Shown here: piece by piece, positions 36,998-46,066 of the stretch
Layout of the letters: each line of letters opens with the position of its first letter
Position numbering within the stretch: position 1 is the stretch's first letter
From: Halorussus caseinilyticus
GTDB lineage: Archaea > Halobacteriota > Halobacteria > Halobacteriales > Haladaptataceae
Reading direction: 5' to 3'
Length of the DNA stretch: 64,000 nucleotides
Assembly (NCBI RefSeq): GCF_029338395.1
Contig: NZ_CP119809.1
Location: 372,001-436,000 of the forward strand
Program-made: the position numbers and the translations under genes
Notes under the pieces: generated by a model
Databases searched by the model: none
Seen by the model: only the letters and a program-made list of their open reading frames with translations
Told to the model about the DNA's origin: nothing

Positions 36998-37618
36998 TCA
37001 CTCCTCGACGAGTTCGTAGACGACTTCCACGCCCTTCGAGACGACGATGGGGTCCGGGTGGAGTTCCGGGTCCCCGTTCCCCGCGAGCGCGTCGTTCACG
37101 ATGCTCGACATCCCCATGCCTCCCCCTTGAGTCGTCACCTCGCGGACCCCGCCGACCGCCAACCCTTCGGCGGCCGCGATTCGCTCGGCCTTCTCTCTGG
37201 CCCTGTCCATCGCGTCCCCGAACGCCTCGTCTTCGAGGCGACGGCGGGTCCCCTCGCGCAGGCCGAACTGAACGTCCGGGACGGTCGCGCCCGTATCGGT
37301 CGCCAGCACGACGACTTCCGCCGCGGTCTCGGGCGCGCAGTCGATTCGAAGCCGTTCGACCGCGCGGTAGGGCGCGTCGGTGTCGGGGTCGAACGCCTGC
37401 GTGGTGTCTTTGACCTGCAGTTCGGTCGTCACGATTTGGTCCCGCGAGAGTACCCGCTCCGCGAGCGTCTCCCGCACGGTGGCCGCGAGGTCACGGGCGT
37501 TCGCTCGCGCGCTCCCGGCCGACTCCCCCTCACCGGCGGCCGTCGCCTCGACCACCGCTGTCTCGGGCGGTCGCTCGCGCCGACCCCCGGCGTCGGTCGT
37601 AATCGTGCGTCGGGTCAT
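36998..37618 (-). CDS. SIMPL (DUF541) domain protein
   Basis: The 206-residue protein carries the SIMPL pattern: AEATAAGEGES-like opening (VVEATAAGEGESAGSARANA), VLSRDQIVTTELQVKDTTQAF, and FGDAMDRAREKAERIAAAEGL, ending GVEVVYELVEE. It has no signal peptide, unlike many bacterial members. Its start overlaps the pantoate kinase stop by four bases (37615-37618). Function is unknown; the position between two CoA-pathway genes is the interesting part. Confidence 0.85.
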   Translation of the reverse strand: MTRRTITTDAGGRRERPPETAVVEATAAGEGESAGSARANARDLAATVRETLAERVLSRDQIVTTELQVKDTTQAFDPDTDAPYRAVERLRIDCAPETAAEVVVLATDTGATVPDVQFGLREGTRRRLEDEAFGDAMDRAREKAERIAAAEGLAVGGVREVTTQGGGMGMSSIVNDALAGNGDPELHPDPIVVSKGVEVVYELVEE

Positions 37619-38451
37619 GGCATCTCCAACCTCGCACCCGCGGGGTACGTCTCGCAGGTCTCGGCGTCGTAGCCCGCCCGAGACAGGCCGTTTCCGAGCG
37701 CGAACACCGTCTCGCCGAGCATCGCCATCGACGCCTCGCCTCCCTCGGCCAGCACGTCTCCCACGACGCTCTCGACTTCCGGCGTGAGCAGGTCGGCCTC
37801 GCGTGCGAACTCCCGAGAGGTCTCCATCAGCGTCGGCAGTGTCGGTTCCTCCACGAGGCGGACGAGTTTGTCCACTCCGACCTCCGAGAGACGGTCGGTG
37901 TTGCCCGACAGCACGGCCGAAGTCGAACGCTCGCCGAGCGTCAGGTACTCGATTCGGGTCCACGCGGGCACGCCGTCCATGCGCCCGTACTCGGGCGCGC
38001 CGGGGTCGAGTCGAATCGGCACGCCGCCGCGGGCTTGGGCCACCACGTCGCCGAGTCCGGTTCCGGACTCGACTTCGGCGGCGTGGGCGATGGCGACGAG
38101 TTCGTTCTCCGAGCGCCCGCAGTCGAAGGTTCGGTTCGCCGCGAGCGCGGTCCCGAGCGCCGCCGCACCCGAGACGCCGAAGCCAGCGCCGACGGGCAGG
38201 TCGGTCGTCGCGCGGACCCGCGCCTCGACCCCGAGGGCCGAGAGGACTCGCGTCACCGCTTCGACCGCGGCCGGTTCGTCGTTCAACTGCATCGAGGTCT
38301 CTACCGCGGGTTCGACCTCGACGGTCACGCCGTCCGAGAGGGTCAGTCCCGCGCCGCGGGAACCCGCTTTCTCGGGGTCGTCGGCCTCGTGGACGCTGAA
38401 GAAGCCGGTGACGTGCCCCGGCACGAACGCCCGCGACGAGTCGTCGGTCAT
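37615..38451 (-). CDS. pantoate kinase
   Basis: The 278-residue GHMP-superfamily kinase opens AFVPGHVTGFFSVHEADDPE, has the ATP loop LPVGAGFGVSGAAALGTALA (about 95-114), and VESGTGLGDVVAQARGGVPIR. This is the archaeal pantoate kinase (PoK) that phosphorylates pantoate before condensation with beta-alanine. With the 4-phosphopantoate ligase downstream it forms the archaeal CoA block. Confidence 0.93.
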   Translation of the reverse strand: MTDDSSRAFVPGHVTGFFSVHEADDPEKAGSRGAGLTLSDGVTVEVEPAVETSMQLNDEPAAVEAVTRVLSALGVEARVRATTDLPVGAGFGVSGAAALGTALAANRTFDCGRSENELVAIAHAAEVESGTGLGDVVAQARGGVPIRLDPGAPEYGRMDGVPAWTRIEYLTLGERSTSAVLSGNTDRLSEVGVDKLVRLVEEPTLPTLMETSREFAREADLLTPEVESVVGDVLAEGGEASMAMLGETVFALGNGLSRAGYDAETCETYPAGARLEMP

Positions 38452-38594
38452 GTTCTGGCCTTTCGCGTCACGCCGTATAACGTTTATAATCCTCTTCGGT
38501 GCGCGATTCCAGACTGGAGCAGGTGAGTTCGTCCACGACCGGCGACCTCGAAAAAGACATCAGGACCTGCCGAGAGCTGTGACTCTCGGAGTTT

Positions 38595-39896
38595 TCAGGG
38601 CGACAGACGCTGACGGTCCCGCGGGAACAGCACCGCCTCGCGGATGTTCTCCAGTCCGAGCATCGTCATGACCAGACGCTCGCCACCGAGACCCCACCCG
38701 GCGTGAGGCGGCATGCCGTACTTGAACATCTTGGTGTAGTACTCGAAGGACTCTGGGTCGAGTCCCTGCTGTTCGAAGCCCTCGACGAGGTGGTCGTAGC
38801 GGTGTTCACGTTGGCCGCCCGAGACGAGTTCCATGTTCGGGTGCATCAGGTCGAACCCGGTCGAGAGTTGCTCGTCGTCGTCGTGGTCCTTGATGTAGAA
38901 GGGCTTGATTTCGCTGGGCCAGTCGGTGATGAAGTAGTGGCCGCCCATCTCCTCGCCGAGGGCCTTCTCGCCCTCGGTGGGCAGGTCGTCGCCCCACACC
39001 AACTGCTCGTCGAGTTCGCCCGTGGCGTTGATGCGCTCGATGGTCTCCTCGTAGGAGAGTCGCGGGAAGTCGCCCTCCGGAGCCTCGAAGTCCTCGTAGC
39101 CGAGGGCTTCGAGTTCCGCCTGACAGTTCTCGGCGACGCCCTCGTAGGCCGACTTCACGACGTGTTCGCAGGCGTCCATCGCGTCCTCGTGGTCGTAGAA
39201 GGCGCTCTCGAAGTCGATGGAGGTCGCCTCGTTGAGGTGTCGCGGCGTGTTGTGTTCCTCGGCGCGGAAGATGGGACCCACCTCGAAGACGCGTTCGAGA
39301 CCGGAGCCGACCATCAACTGCTTGAACAGTTGGGGCGACTGGTTCATGAACGCTTCCTGCCCGAAGTAGGTGATGGGGAAGAGTTCGGTGCCGCCTTCGG
39401 TGCCCGTGGCGACGATTTTCGGCGTGTTGATTTCGGTACAGCCGAGGTCGCGGAACGCCTCGCGGACCGACCGGAGGACTTCGGCGCGAATCTCGAAGAT
39501 GGCCTTGGTCTCGTCTTTCCGGAGGTCGAGGGTGCGGTTGTCGAGGCGGGTCGAGAGGTCGGCGTCCACCTTGCCCGAGGGGTCCAGCGGGAGTTCGGGG
39601 TCGGCGTCGGCGATTACTTCGACCGACTCGGGGACGATTTCGACGCCGGTCGGCGCGCGCTCTTCCTCTTCCACGTCGCCCGTCACCTTGACGACGCTCT
39701 CGCGGTTGACGTTCATGCCGGTCTCCACGAGGTCGTCGTCCATCTCGTCCTTCTCGAACTTGACCTGAATCTTGCCGGTCGTGTCCCGGACGATGAGGAA
39801 TGCGATGCCACCGAGGTCGCGGATTTCGTGCGCCCAACCCGCGACCGTCGCGGTCTCGCCGGGTTCGGCGTCCGCCGTGTACGTTCGGTCTTCCAT
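38595..39896 (-). CDS. aspS: aspartate--tRNA(Asp/Asn) ligase
   Basis: The 433-residue class II synthetase starts [20 protein letters not shown] with an OB-fold anticodon-binding domain, then motif 2 ([19 protein letters not shown]) and motif 3 ([14 protein letters not shown]). The length and [15 protein letters not shown] signature match archaeal AspRS. Most haloarchaeal AspRS are non-discriminating, making Asp-tRNA(Asn) that is then amidated by GatCAB; gatB lies at 61.5 kb, consistent with that. The ATG at 39896 is preferred over upstream in-frame ones for family fit. Confidence 0.94.
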   Translation of the reverse strand: MEDRTYTADAEPGETATVAGWAHEIRDLGGIAFLIVRDTTGKIQVKFEKDEMDDDLVETGMNVNRESVVKVTGDVEEEERAPTGVEIVPESVEVIADADPELPLDPSGKVDADLSTRLDNRTLDLRKDETKAIFEIRAEVLRSVREAFRDLGCTEINTPKIVATGTEGGTELFPITYFGQEAFMNQSPQLFKQLMVGSGLERVFEVGPIFRAEEHNTPRHLNEATSIDFESAFYDHEDAMDACEHVVKSAYEGVAENCQAELEALGYEDFEAPEGDFPRLSYEETIERINATGELDEQLVWGDDLPTEGEKALGEEMGGHYFITDWPSEIKPFYIKDHDDDEQLSTGFDLMHPNMELVSGGQREHRYDHLVEGFEQQGLDPESFEYYTKMFKYGMPPHAGWGLGGERLVMTMLGLENIREAVLFPRDRQRLSP

Positions 39897-39990
39897 ACGA
39901 CCGGATTCTCGTGGAGCGTTCTTAAACGCGGTCATTTGAATCGGACGAATCTCCCGGCCGAACCCCAAAAGGACTGTTCGAGGTTTGGTA

Positions 39991-40620
39991 TCAATTGTCG
40001 CTCGTGGGGTCGGTCCCGGAACTCCGGGTCAGTCCCGCCGCAATCGTCTCCACGAGTGCGTCCCGGACCGCCCGGTAGAACTCCTCGCTGTGGAAATCGT
40101 CCTTGTGGTAGGCCGCGAACTTCACGACGCCCATCACCCCCGCGAGGACTTCGGGGTCGTCCTCGCGGAGTCGGCCCTCGGCCTGCCACTTCTCGACGTA
40201 GGGCACGACGTACGAGAGCGACTCGGCCTGTTCCTCGCGGAGTTGTTCGTCGCTGAACTGGGCCATCAACCGCGAGAGGTCGTCGTCCACGACGAGTCGC
40301 CGGACGAGGGGGTTGGTCTCTATCTCCTCGCAGAGCAGGGTGAGGAACGCGACGATGGCCGCTTCGGGGTCGTCGTGGGTCTCGAAGGAGTCGGCGATGA
40401 TGTCCTCGGCGAGTCGTTCGCCCTCCTCGCGCAGAATCTCGAAGTAGAGCTGTTCTTTCGAGTCGTAGAACCGGTAGAACGTCCCGTTGGCGATGCCCGC
40501 CGGGTCGGTCAGGTCGGCGATGGTGGTCTTGTCGAGTCCGTAGCGCGCGAACAGGTCCCGGCCGGTCTCGCGGAGTCGGCCGCGGATGCGCTCGCGTTCG
40601 TCGGCGTCGAACCCCCGCAT
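39991..40620 (-). CDS. TetR/AcrR family transcriptional regulator
   Basis: The 209-residue protein has an N-terminal HTH (about 18-63: [20 protein letters not shown] ... [20 protein letters not shown]) and an all-helical ligand domain. Its ATG overlaps the permease stop (TGATG), so it is made with the ABC transporter genes and probably controls them in response to the exported substrate. Confidence 0.9.
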   Translation of the reverse strand: MRGFDADERERIRGRLRETGRDLFARYGLDKTTIADLTDPAGIANGTFYRFYDSKEQLYFEILREEGERLAEDIIADSFETHDDPEAAIVAFLTLLCEEIETNPLVRRLVVDDDLSRLMAQFSDEQLREEQAESLSYVVPYVEKWQAEGRLREDDPEVLAGVMGVVKFAAYHKDDFHSEEFYRAVRDALVETIAAGLTRSSGTDPTSDN

Positions 40621-41417
40621 CAGATGTCCTTCCTCCCGAACCACGCGGCGCTGAGCGCCACGAGCGCGACGATTCCGACGAGCAGAATCGCCGCGCCCGC
40701 GAGGTCGTACTCGCGGCCGACCAGAACCGCTGTCGGGTCGTAGTATCGGGTCGGGCTAACCGCGCCCAACCATCCCACGTCGGCTGACTGGCTCACGGTG
40801 TCCAACAGGAAGAGACCGAAGATGGCCCCGAGTCCGCCGCGCTTGGCCGGGTCGGACTCGTCGAACGCCACCGAGAGGAGCAGGCCGATAGCGCCGCAGG
40901 CCAGCAGGTAGGGAACCGAAAGCAGGTGGACCATGGCGAGGTCCGCGACCGGGATGGACTCGCCGATGGCGACGACGGTGGCGTAGACGGCCACACCGAC
41001 CACGAGGTTGAGCGCGACCACCACCGGCACCAGCGAGAGGAACTTCTCGACCACGACCCGCCGCCGGGAGACGGGTGCCGCGAGCAGAACGTCCATCCGG
41101 TCGCGCTCCACGTCGCCCGCGACGAGACCGCCCGCGACGTAGGCGGCGTAGATGCCCAGCATCAGCAACCAGAAGAACTGGTAGAGTTCGACCGCCAGAA
41201 AGCCCTCGATGGTGGCGATGGAGAACGCGCCCGTCGCGCCGAACGCCGCGCGCATCGCGGGCGGCAGACTCTCCATGTAGGCGTCCAAGTCCGCGCCGGA
41301 CGTGGCGATGGAGGGGAACAGACCGACGAACAGAAGCGACATCGCGGCCAGTAGCGCCGACAGCACCAGCGCGCCCTTGATGCGCCGTTCGGACTCGTAC
41401 TCGGCGATTTCAAGCAT
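40620..41417 (-). CDS. ABC transporter permease (ABC-2 type)
   Basis: The 265-residue protein has six predicted membrane helices with the pattern GDVERDRMDVLLAAPVSRRRVVVEKFLS after the second helix, typical of ABC-2 permeases. It overlaps the upstream ATPase gene by eight bases and the downstream TetR gene by one. It probably exports a hydrophobic or toxic compound. The start at 41417 (MLEIAEYE) is preferred. Confidence 0.9.
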   Translation of the reverse strand: MLEIAEYESERRIKGALVLSALLAAMSLLFVGLFPSIATSGADLDAYMESLPPAMRAAFGATGAFSIATIEGFLAVELYQFFWLLMLGIYAAYVAGGLVAGDVERDRMDVLLAAPVSRRRVVVEKFLSLVPVVVALNLVVGVAVYATVVAIGESIPVADLAMVHLLSVPYLLACGAIGLLLSVAFDESDPAKRGGLGAIFGLFLLDTVSQSADVGWLGAVSPTRYYDPTAVLVGREYDLAGAAILLVGIVALVALSAAWFGRKDI

Positions 41418-42360
41418 CGGTCTCACCTCCCGACGAGGTGGGCGACTGCGCTGGCGTCCCGGCGTCCGCGGGGGCCGACTCGCCGTCGTAAAACTGCATG
41501 AACACGTCTTCGAGCGGCGCTTCCTCGATTTCGAGGTCCCGGACGCGGTAGTTCCGGAGGTGGTCGAGCAGGGCGTCGTACTCGCCGGTGAACATGAACG
41601 AGGCGTCGCCGCGACCGGGGTCGGTCTCGAAGTCGTGGACGCCCGCCAACTCGAAGTCCGCGGGGTCTACGCTCCCCTCCACGCCGACGCGGACGCGCTT
41701 GCCGCTCCGGTCGAGCAGTTCCTCGACACCCTCGCGGGCCACGAGGCGGCCGTCGCGGATGATTCCCACTCGGTCGCACACCTTCCGGACCTCGCTCAGG
41801 ACGTGACTGGAGAAGAAGAACGTGGTCCCGCGGGCCTTCTCCTCGCGGACGAACTCGTAGAGTCGCTCCTGCATCAGGGGGTCGAGTCCGGAGGTGGGTT
41901 CGTCCATGATAACGAGGTCGGGGTCGTGCATGAACGCCAGCACGATGGCGAGTTTCTGCCTGTTGCCGGTGGAGTACTCGCCGACTTCGCGCTCTACCGG
42001 CGCGTCGAACAGTTCGAGGAGTTCGTCGCTTCGCCGGTCGCCCTTGAGGTCGGCGTGGTAGCGAATCAGGCGTCGGCCGGTCGCGCCCTCGTCGAATCCG
42101 GGGTGACTCGGCAGGTAGCCCACCCGCCGCTTGGCCTCGATGAGGGCGTCTTCGTCGGTCACGTCGCGGCCGAGGACCGTCGCGGACCCGCCGGTGGGCG
42201 CGACGAACCCCAGCAGGGTCCGGATAGTCGTGGTCTTGCCCGCGCCGTTCGGCCCGAGGAAGCCGAACACCTCGCCCTCGGGAACCGAGAACGACAGGTC
42301 CTCGATGCCGCGGGTGTCGCCGTAGTACTTCGTCAGGCCGCTGGTCTCGATGGCGCTCAT
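41410..42360 (-). CDS. ABC transporter ATP-binding protein
   Basis: The 316-residue ATPase has Walker A GPNGAGKTTTIRTLL (about 35-48), the signature YSTGNRQKLAI (STGNR variant of LSGGQ), Walker B LVIMDEPTSGLDPL, and an H-loop HVLSEV. The C-terminal extension is acidic. It is the first gene of a TetR-regulated export operon on the minus strand. Confidence 0.93.
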   Translation of the reverse strand: MSAIETSGLTKYYGDTRGIEDLSFSVPEGEVFGFLGPNGAGKTTTIRTLLGFVAPTGGSATVLGRDVTDEDALIEAKRRVGYLPSHPGFDEGATGRRLIRYHADLKGDRRSDELLELFDAPVEREVGEYSTGNRQKLAIVLAFMHDPDLVIMDEPTSGLDPLMQERLYEFVREEKARGTTFFFSSHVLSEVRKVCDRVGIIRDGRLVAREGVEELLDRSGKRVRVGVEGSVDPADFELAGVHDFETDPGRGDASFMFTGEYDALLDHLRNYRVRDLEIEEAPLEDVFMQFYDGESAPADAGTPAQSPTSSGGETDA

Positions 42361-42493
42361 GGCATCACGACAGTCACTTCGCGCCGTGAATACATGAACG
42401 ATTCGGTTACTCGTTCACGGAGGCGGAAATCGCGACTTTCGAGGCGGTGTGTGCCCGAAAACGGTAACTCGCGTGGTCGGCGTCCGCCGCCGA

Positions 42494-42524
42494 CGCGGAG
42501 TCGCCGCCCCGCGGCGACTCCGCG
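42494..42524. terminator. perfect hairpin 1 after GGGPS gene
   Basis: A 14-bp perfect stem (CGCGGAGTCGCCGC and its complement) with a CCC loop. It lies downstream of the minus-strand GGGP synthase gene and upstream of the ABC ATPase gene; it may end the first or sit in the promoter zone of the second. Confidence 0.45.
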
Positions 42525-42593
42525 GGACTCGTTCGGGTCCGAGCGCCATCGCTGGCGTCGGCGGAACCGGCGCATCACCAAAACCGGTCGAAG

Positions 42594-42628
42594 CGATGCC
42601 CGACGGACGCGCCGCGTCCGTCGGGCAT
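42594..42628. terminator. perfect hairpin 2 after GGGPS gene
   Basis: A 15-bp perfect stem (GATGCCCGACGGACG and CGTCCGTCGGGCATC, 5-base loop) about 120 bp past the GGGP synthase stop on the minus strand. Together with the hairpin at 42494 it is the strongest secondary structure in this gap. On the plus strand it follows no gene. Confidence 0.5.
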
Positions 42629-42749
42629 CAATCCCGTTTCTGAAAGAACGGCGAGGGTTTCTGAAAGATAGGAATGTATTGCTCAAAGAACGAGGGAGTT
42701 GTCCCAAAGCCGCAGTCGTTCGGACTCGTCCGCGCCGACCCGGACCCGC

Positions 42750-43472
42750 TCAGACCGACTCGGCGGGCGTCTTCTTGGCGTCTCTGGCACCTTCGACCGT
42801 CTCGCGGACGGCCTCGCATCCCTCGTCGTGAACCAAGTCGCCGACGACCACCACGTCGGCGTGTTCGGCCATCGTCCGGGCCGACTCGTAGTCGTGGATG
42901 CCGCCGCCGTAGAAGAGAGTGGCCTCGTCCAGCGCGTCCGCGGCCGCTTCCACCACGTCGGGGTCGCCGAAGGTGCCCGAGTACTCGACGTAGACGATTT
43001 CTTGGCCGTACATCTGCTCGGCGACTTCGGCGTAGGCCGCCACGTCCTCGGGCGACTGGTCGCAGTCGGCCTCGGTGAGTTCGGCGACGCTGGCGTCGGG
43101 GTTCATCACGACGTAGGCTTCGATGGCGGTCCGGTCCCAGTCCACGTCGCTGGTCTTGACCCACTCCTTGTGGAACCCGGTGGCCCACGCGATGTCCCCG
43201 GCGTTCAGGACCGTCGGGACGAGGTAGCCGTCGAGCGCGCTGTCCTCGACCACGACGGCCGGGTTGCTCGGTTCCTGATACAGCGCCACGTCGTACTTCG
43301 CGCAGGCGTCGATGACCCGTTGCATCTTCGCTTGGGTCATGTCGAGCGTTCCGCCGATTTCGAGGGCGTCGGTGCCCGTCCGACACACGTCCTCGAAGGT
43401 TTCGCCCTCCACGAGGGTCTTGTCGGGGTCTAGCTTGACGATGTGGTCCCAGTCAGCCCACGGTGCAGTCAT
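42750..43472 (-). CDS. geranylgeranylglyceryl phosphate synthase
   Basis: The 240-residue TIM-barrel protein starts [20 protein letters not shown], with [40 protein letters not shown] and [25 protein letters not shown] synthase links geranylgeranyl diphosphate to glycerol-1-phosphate, the first committed step of archaeal membrane lipids. The ATG at 43472 is preferred over one 33 bp upstream. Confidence 0.95.
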   Translation of the reverse strand: MTAPWADWDHIVKLDPDKTLVEGETFEDVCRTGTDALEIGGTLDMTQAKMQRVIDACAKYDVALYQEPSNPAVVVEDSALDGYLVPTVLNAGDIAWATGFHKEWVKTSDVDWDRTAIEAYVVMNPDASVAELTEADCDQSPEDVAAYAEVAEQMYGQEIVYVEYSGTFGDPDVVEAAADALDEATLFYGGGIHDYESARTMAEHADVVVVGDLVHDEGCEAVRETVEGARDAKKTPAESV

Positions 43473-43598
43473 TATGCGTTCAAACCCGAGGATACGGTTT
43501 AACATCTTCGAATCCGCGTTTTAACGGCCGCGAGTGCCAGCGGCGCTCACTCTCCGATGAATCTGGGCCGAGAGTCACGGCCATGGAAACAAATACGG

Positions 43599-43621
43599 TC
43601 CTGTATGCACAATGTATACGC
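43599..43621 (+). promoter_or_regulatory. possible operator in front of vapB
   Basis: TGTAT occurs at 43602 and 43613, eleven bases (one helical turn) apart, the second inside the palindrome GTATAC, directly before the vapB ATG. VapBC pairs usually repress their own promoter, so this is a candidate autoregulatory site; nothing more supports it. Confidence 0.3.
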
Positions 43622-43819
43622 ATGAGTACCAGTATCCGGGTCTCCAACGAGACGAAGGACAAACTCTCCCGGTTGAAACGAGACGATGAAACGTGGGACG
43701 AGTTCCTGAACCGACTGACGAACGAGGAGGAGCCTATCAATATCGGCGCGTGGTCGGACGACGTGGCTGACCGTGCCCGTGAAGCCGTCGAAAGCTCCCG
43801 AGAGAGTTTCGAGCGATGA
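43622..43819 (+). CDS. VapB-type antitoxin
   Basis: The 65-residue protein starts MSTSIRVSNETKDKLSRLKR, a ribbon-helix-helix or AbrB-sized antitoxin type, with DDETWDEFLNRLTN and an acidic C-terminus that would wrap the toxin. Its stop overlaps the VapC start by four bases (43816-43819). The start at 43622 sits immediately after the putative operator, so the message is nearly leaderless. Confidence 0.82.
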   Translation: MSTSIRVSNETKDKLSRLKRDDETWDEFLNRLTNEEEPINIGAWSDDVADRAREAVESSRESFER

Positions 43820-44208
43820 CCTTCCTCGATTCGTCGGTTATCATCGACATGCTCGACGGGGTTGATTCGACTGTCGAGTACGTTCAGGAGCAGGGGGAAC
43901 CCTACTTCACCTCCTCTCTCTGCGTCTTCGAAATCCTCGATGGGGTACTCGGGAGTGGTTCGACCGACGTGGTTACGGCCCGCCAAGATTTCGATGGGGT
44001 CCACGCTCTCGACCTCACCGACGACATCGCTCTGGAGGCCGCACGTCTTCAGGACCAACTCCTCGACGACGGCCAGCGAATGCCTGCCCGTGACCTACTC
44101 ATCGCCGCGACCGCCCGCTCGACAGGCGACCATCTCGTCGTCGCCGACAGCGATTTCGAAACGGCAATCCTTCAGTCTCACATCCGAGTGACTAACCTCT
44201 CGAAGTGA
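43816..44208 (+). CDS. VapC-type PIN domain toxin
   Basis: The 130-residue PIN protein carries the four conserved acidic positions in order: FLDSSVIIDMLDG (Asp5), FEILDGVL (Glu/Asp), RDLLIAATA (Asp), and VVADSDFE (Asp). VapC toxins are Mg-dependent RNases, often cleaving tRNA or rRNA. Together with the upstream antitoxin it forms a complete module next to the topA-side integrase relic. Confidence 0.9.
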   Translation: MTFLDSSVIIDMLDGVDSTVEYVQEQGEPYFTSSLCVFEILDGVLGSGSTDVVTARQDFDGVHALDLTDDIALEAARLQDQLLDDGQRMPARDLLIAATARSTGDHLVVADSDFETAILQSHIRVTNLSK

Positions 44209-44427
44209 TGGCGTCTTCAGTCGGGGAAGAATCGTCAGGTGAACTATGGCAGTCAGGAACTACTAATAGTGCCCGCAACTGCCGCGTCCTGACGGTGGGG
44301 GAAAATGTTTATTATTCCATAATTTGACCGCATCAGTAATGAGGTTCCTTTCTATACTGCGGAGCCACGAAATAACAATACGACCTTAGATGCCTTTGGG
44401 AACGGAGGGGACAAGGAAATCACTCGG

Positions 44428-45177
44428 ATGGTGAATCTTCTGGAGTCAATGGACCTTGACCGGGTTCTGAGCAATCAGACCGTCAATATATTGGTCGATA
44501 ACTTGGAGTATAGCAAAGAGCGCGAAATGGTGATAGCCGACCTATACAAGCAGACTAACCCCGGTAAAGCCCTCCATCAATTGGCGGAAGAAGAGGACGA
44601 AGTAACAATCCATGAAATAATCTCTGAGCATGAAAATGCCTTCGTCCAGGGAAAGTTGGGGATGAAGAAGATTGATGGCGAAATCAATCTGCTCATAGAG
44701 AACAATTTCGGCTCTTTCTTCGTTTATGCGTGTAAGGGCATGGATGTCACGCCCATCTATTCATCTGAGACAATACAGGCTATCCAAGAATCAGACACAA
44801 TCGGAGATACGACGCTGGATTTCGCCAACGACTATGATTTGAAAGCCTCTCTATTCCAGCCGCCCGAAGATGCAGATATTCGGGAAGAGAGGGGGTTCGG
44901 AAGTGTAAATCTCACAAATAAAATCACCTCTCTTCTCGACATTTCGCGTGCGCACCGAATATCGCTCGACATTGACCGGGACGAATGGCTTGCAAACGTT
45001 GATGTCTTTGAGGAACTAATCGAATCAGGTATCGTGACACGGGTCCGGGTTGAGGGTACGAAAGACAACATCGTGAAACTCGGTGAGGGAGGCGAGCGTG
45101 CGATTAGAGAATACGTTGAGACAAGTAGCTCAGGAAGGAAAGGCGTGAGAGAGGCCTTTCTCAATTACCCCCAATGA
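44428..45177 (+). CDS. low-GC hypothetical protein
   Basis: The 249-residue protein is mostly helical. Residues about 165-245 (SLLDISRAHRISLDIDRDEW ... VDVFEELIESGIVTRVRVEG) look like a winged-helix domain. The start at 44428 is uncertain; the earlier ATGs at 44340 and 44391 hit stop codons, and a GTG at 44431 is equally possible. GC is low. It is coupled by an ATGA overlap to a membrane protein. I recognise no family. Confidence 0.6.
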   Translation: MVNLLESMDLDRVLSNQTVNILVDNLEYSKEREMVIADLYKQTNPGKALHQLAEEEDEVTIHEIISEHENAFVQGKLGMKKIDGEINLLIENNFGSFFVYACKGMDVTPIYSSETIQAIQESDTIGDTTLDFANDYDLKASLFQPPEDADIREERGFGSVNLTNKITSLLDISRAHRISLDIDRDEWLANVDVFEELIESGIVTRVRVEGTKDNIVKLGEGGERAIREYVETSSSGRKGVREAFLNYPQ

Positions 45178-45686
45178 TTCTGAATCTGTATCGGACAATA
45201 AAACAGATAAGCAACTACTTGGGGAGGATTCGCTACCCACGGAGCCGGATGCTCGTCTACTCCTTCGTAAGTATCACAGGAGGAGTGATACTATCGAACA
45301 GCTCTGAAGCCGCCGAACTACCGATTCTGAGTGTCACCGCAATTCTGTTCGGGTTCACAATTAATGCAGTCGTCATGCTGGGCAACTCTTCTGAGCACTA
45401 CCTATCAGAAGAGACCGCTCATATCGAGGAACTGAGAAAATACTACAAAAAATCGCTCCACATCTCGATTCACACTCTCGGCATCGGGATTACAACAATC
45501 GTCATCGTTGGCCTGTACAAGCTGTTTCCCGACCTCAATATCATCCTGACTCAGATACCGCTAATGGGAAACCCAATTGAAATCGAGTTAGTAGGGATGA
45601 CTACGTACACTCTGGTCATCTACTACCTCTTGGTGTTCTCTATCGTAATCGCTTCGGCGGCAGAACTCGTGAAGATACGAATATAG
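45174..45686 (+). CDS. low-GC multi-helix membrane protein
   Basis: The 170-residue protein has about four hydrophobic helices (about 27-45, 50-72, 90-115 and 140-165) and a short charged segment (EETAHIEELRKYYKK) between two of them. It overlaps the upstream gene by four bases, so the pair is produced together. Base composition is low in GC. A soluble-plus-membrane pair in acquired DNA is typical of defence or transport modules; no specific function is claimed. Confidence 0.62.
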   Translation: MILNLYRTIKQISNYLGRIRYPRSRMLVYSFVSITGGVILSNSSEAAELPILSVTAILFGFTINAVVMLGNSSEHYLSEETAHIEELRKYYKKSLHISIHTLGIGITTIVIVGLYKLFPDLNIILTQIPLMGNPIEIELVGMTTYTLVIYYLLVFSIVIASAAELVKIRI

Positions 45687-45714
45687 CGGAAAGTTGTGCG
45701 GCGATTATCGCCAC

Positions 45715-46060
45715 TCAAATACCGAGTCGGTAGATATTGTTTCGGTAAAGGTCTTCGATGTCCTTGTAGTACGTGTGCAGATACGAGTGAATCGGCTCGT
45801 TCATCGACCCCTTCCGCACCGAATCGCCGCGCATGTATTTCACCAGTTCCTCGTTCGCGTTCTGCTGGACGCGCCACCACGTCGTGAACCGATGCCGCCC
45901 GAAGTGACTCGTCACCGCCTCGTAATCCTCCGTCTCCGCGCACTCCGGATGGAACTCGTTCTTCTACGCGACGTTCACCATCTTGTGATTCATCCTCGTA
46001 TAGCTCTCGTCCGAGAGGAACAGCCGCGGTGCGTCGTTGCCCGACGCACCAACAGGTAGC
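45715..46060 (-). pseudogene. decayed tyrosine recombinase (integrase), C-terminal fragment
   Basis: Read on the minus strand, the frame contains APRLFLSDESYTRMNHKMVN, then an in-frame TAG (45964-45966), then EDYEAVTSHFGRHRFTTWWR with the Box II HxxRH core, and ends YYKDIEDLYRNNIYRLGI including the nucleophilic-Tyr region (SYLHTYYK). The N-terminal catalytic half is missing; the frame abuts the end of topA. This is the tail of an integrase of the kind carried by haloarchaeal integrative elements, so the DNA to its left (the VapBC module and the low-GC pair) may be what remains of such an element. Confidence 0.75.
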
Positions 46061-46066
46061 GACCGA

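Noticed and set aside
42640..42710. A near-repeat FLKERRGFLKDRNVLLKERG in frame before the GGGPS end
   Set aside because: It reads antisense to an untranslated stretch and rests on three short similar DNA runs (TTTCTGAAAGA); too short and degenerate to call a gene or a repeat family.
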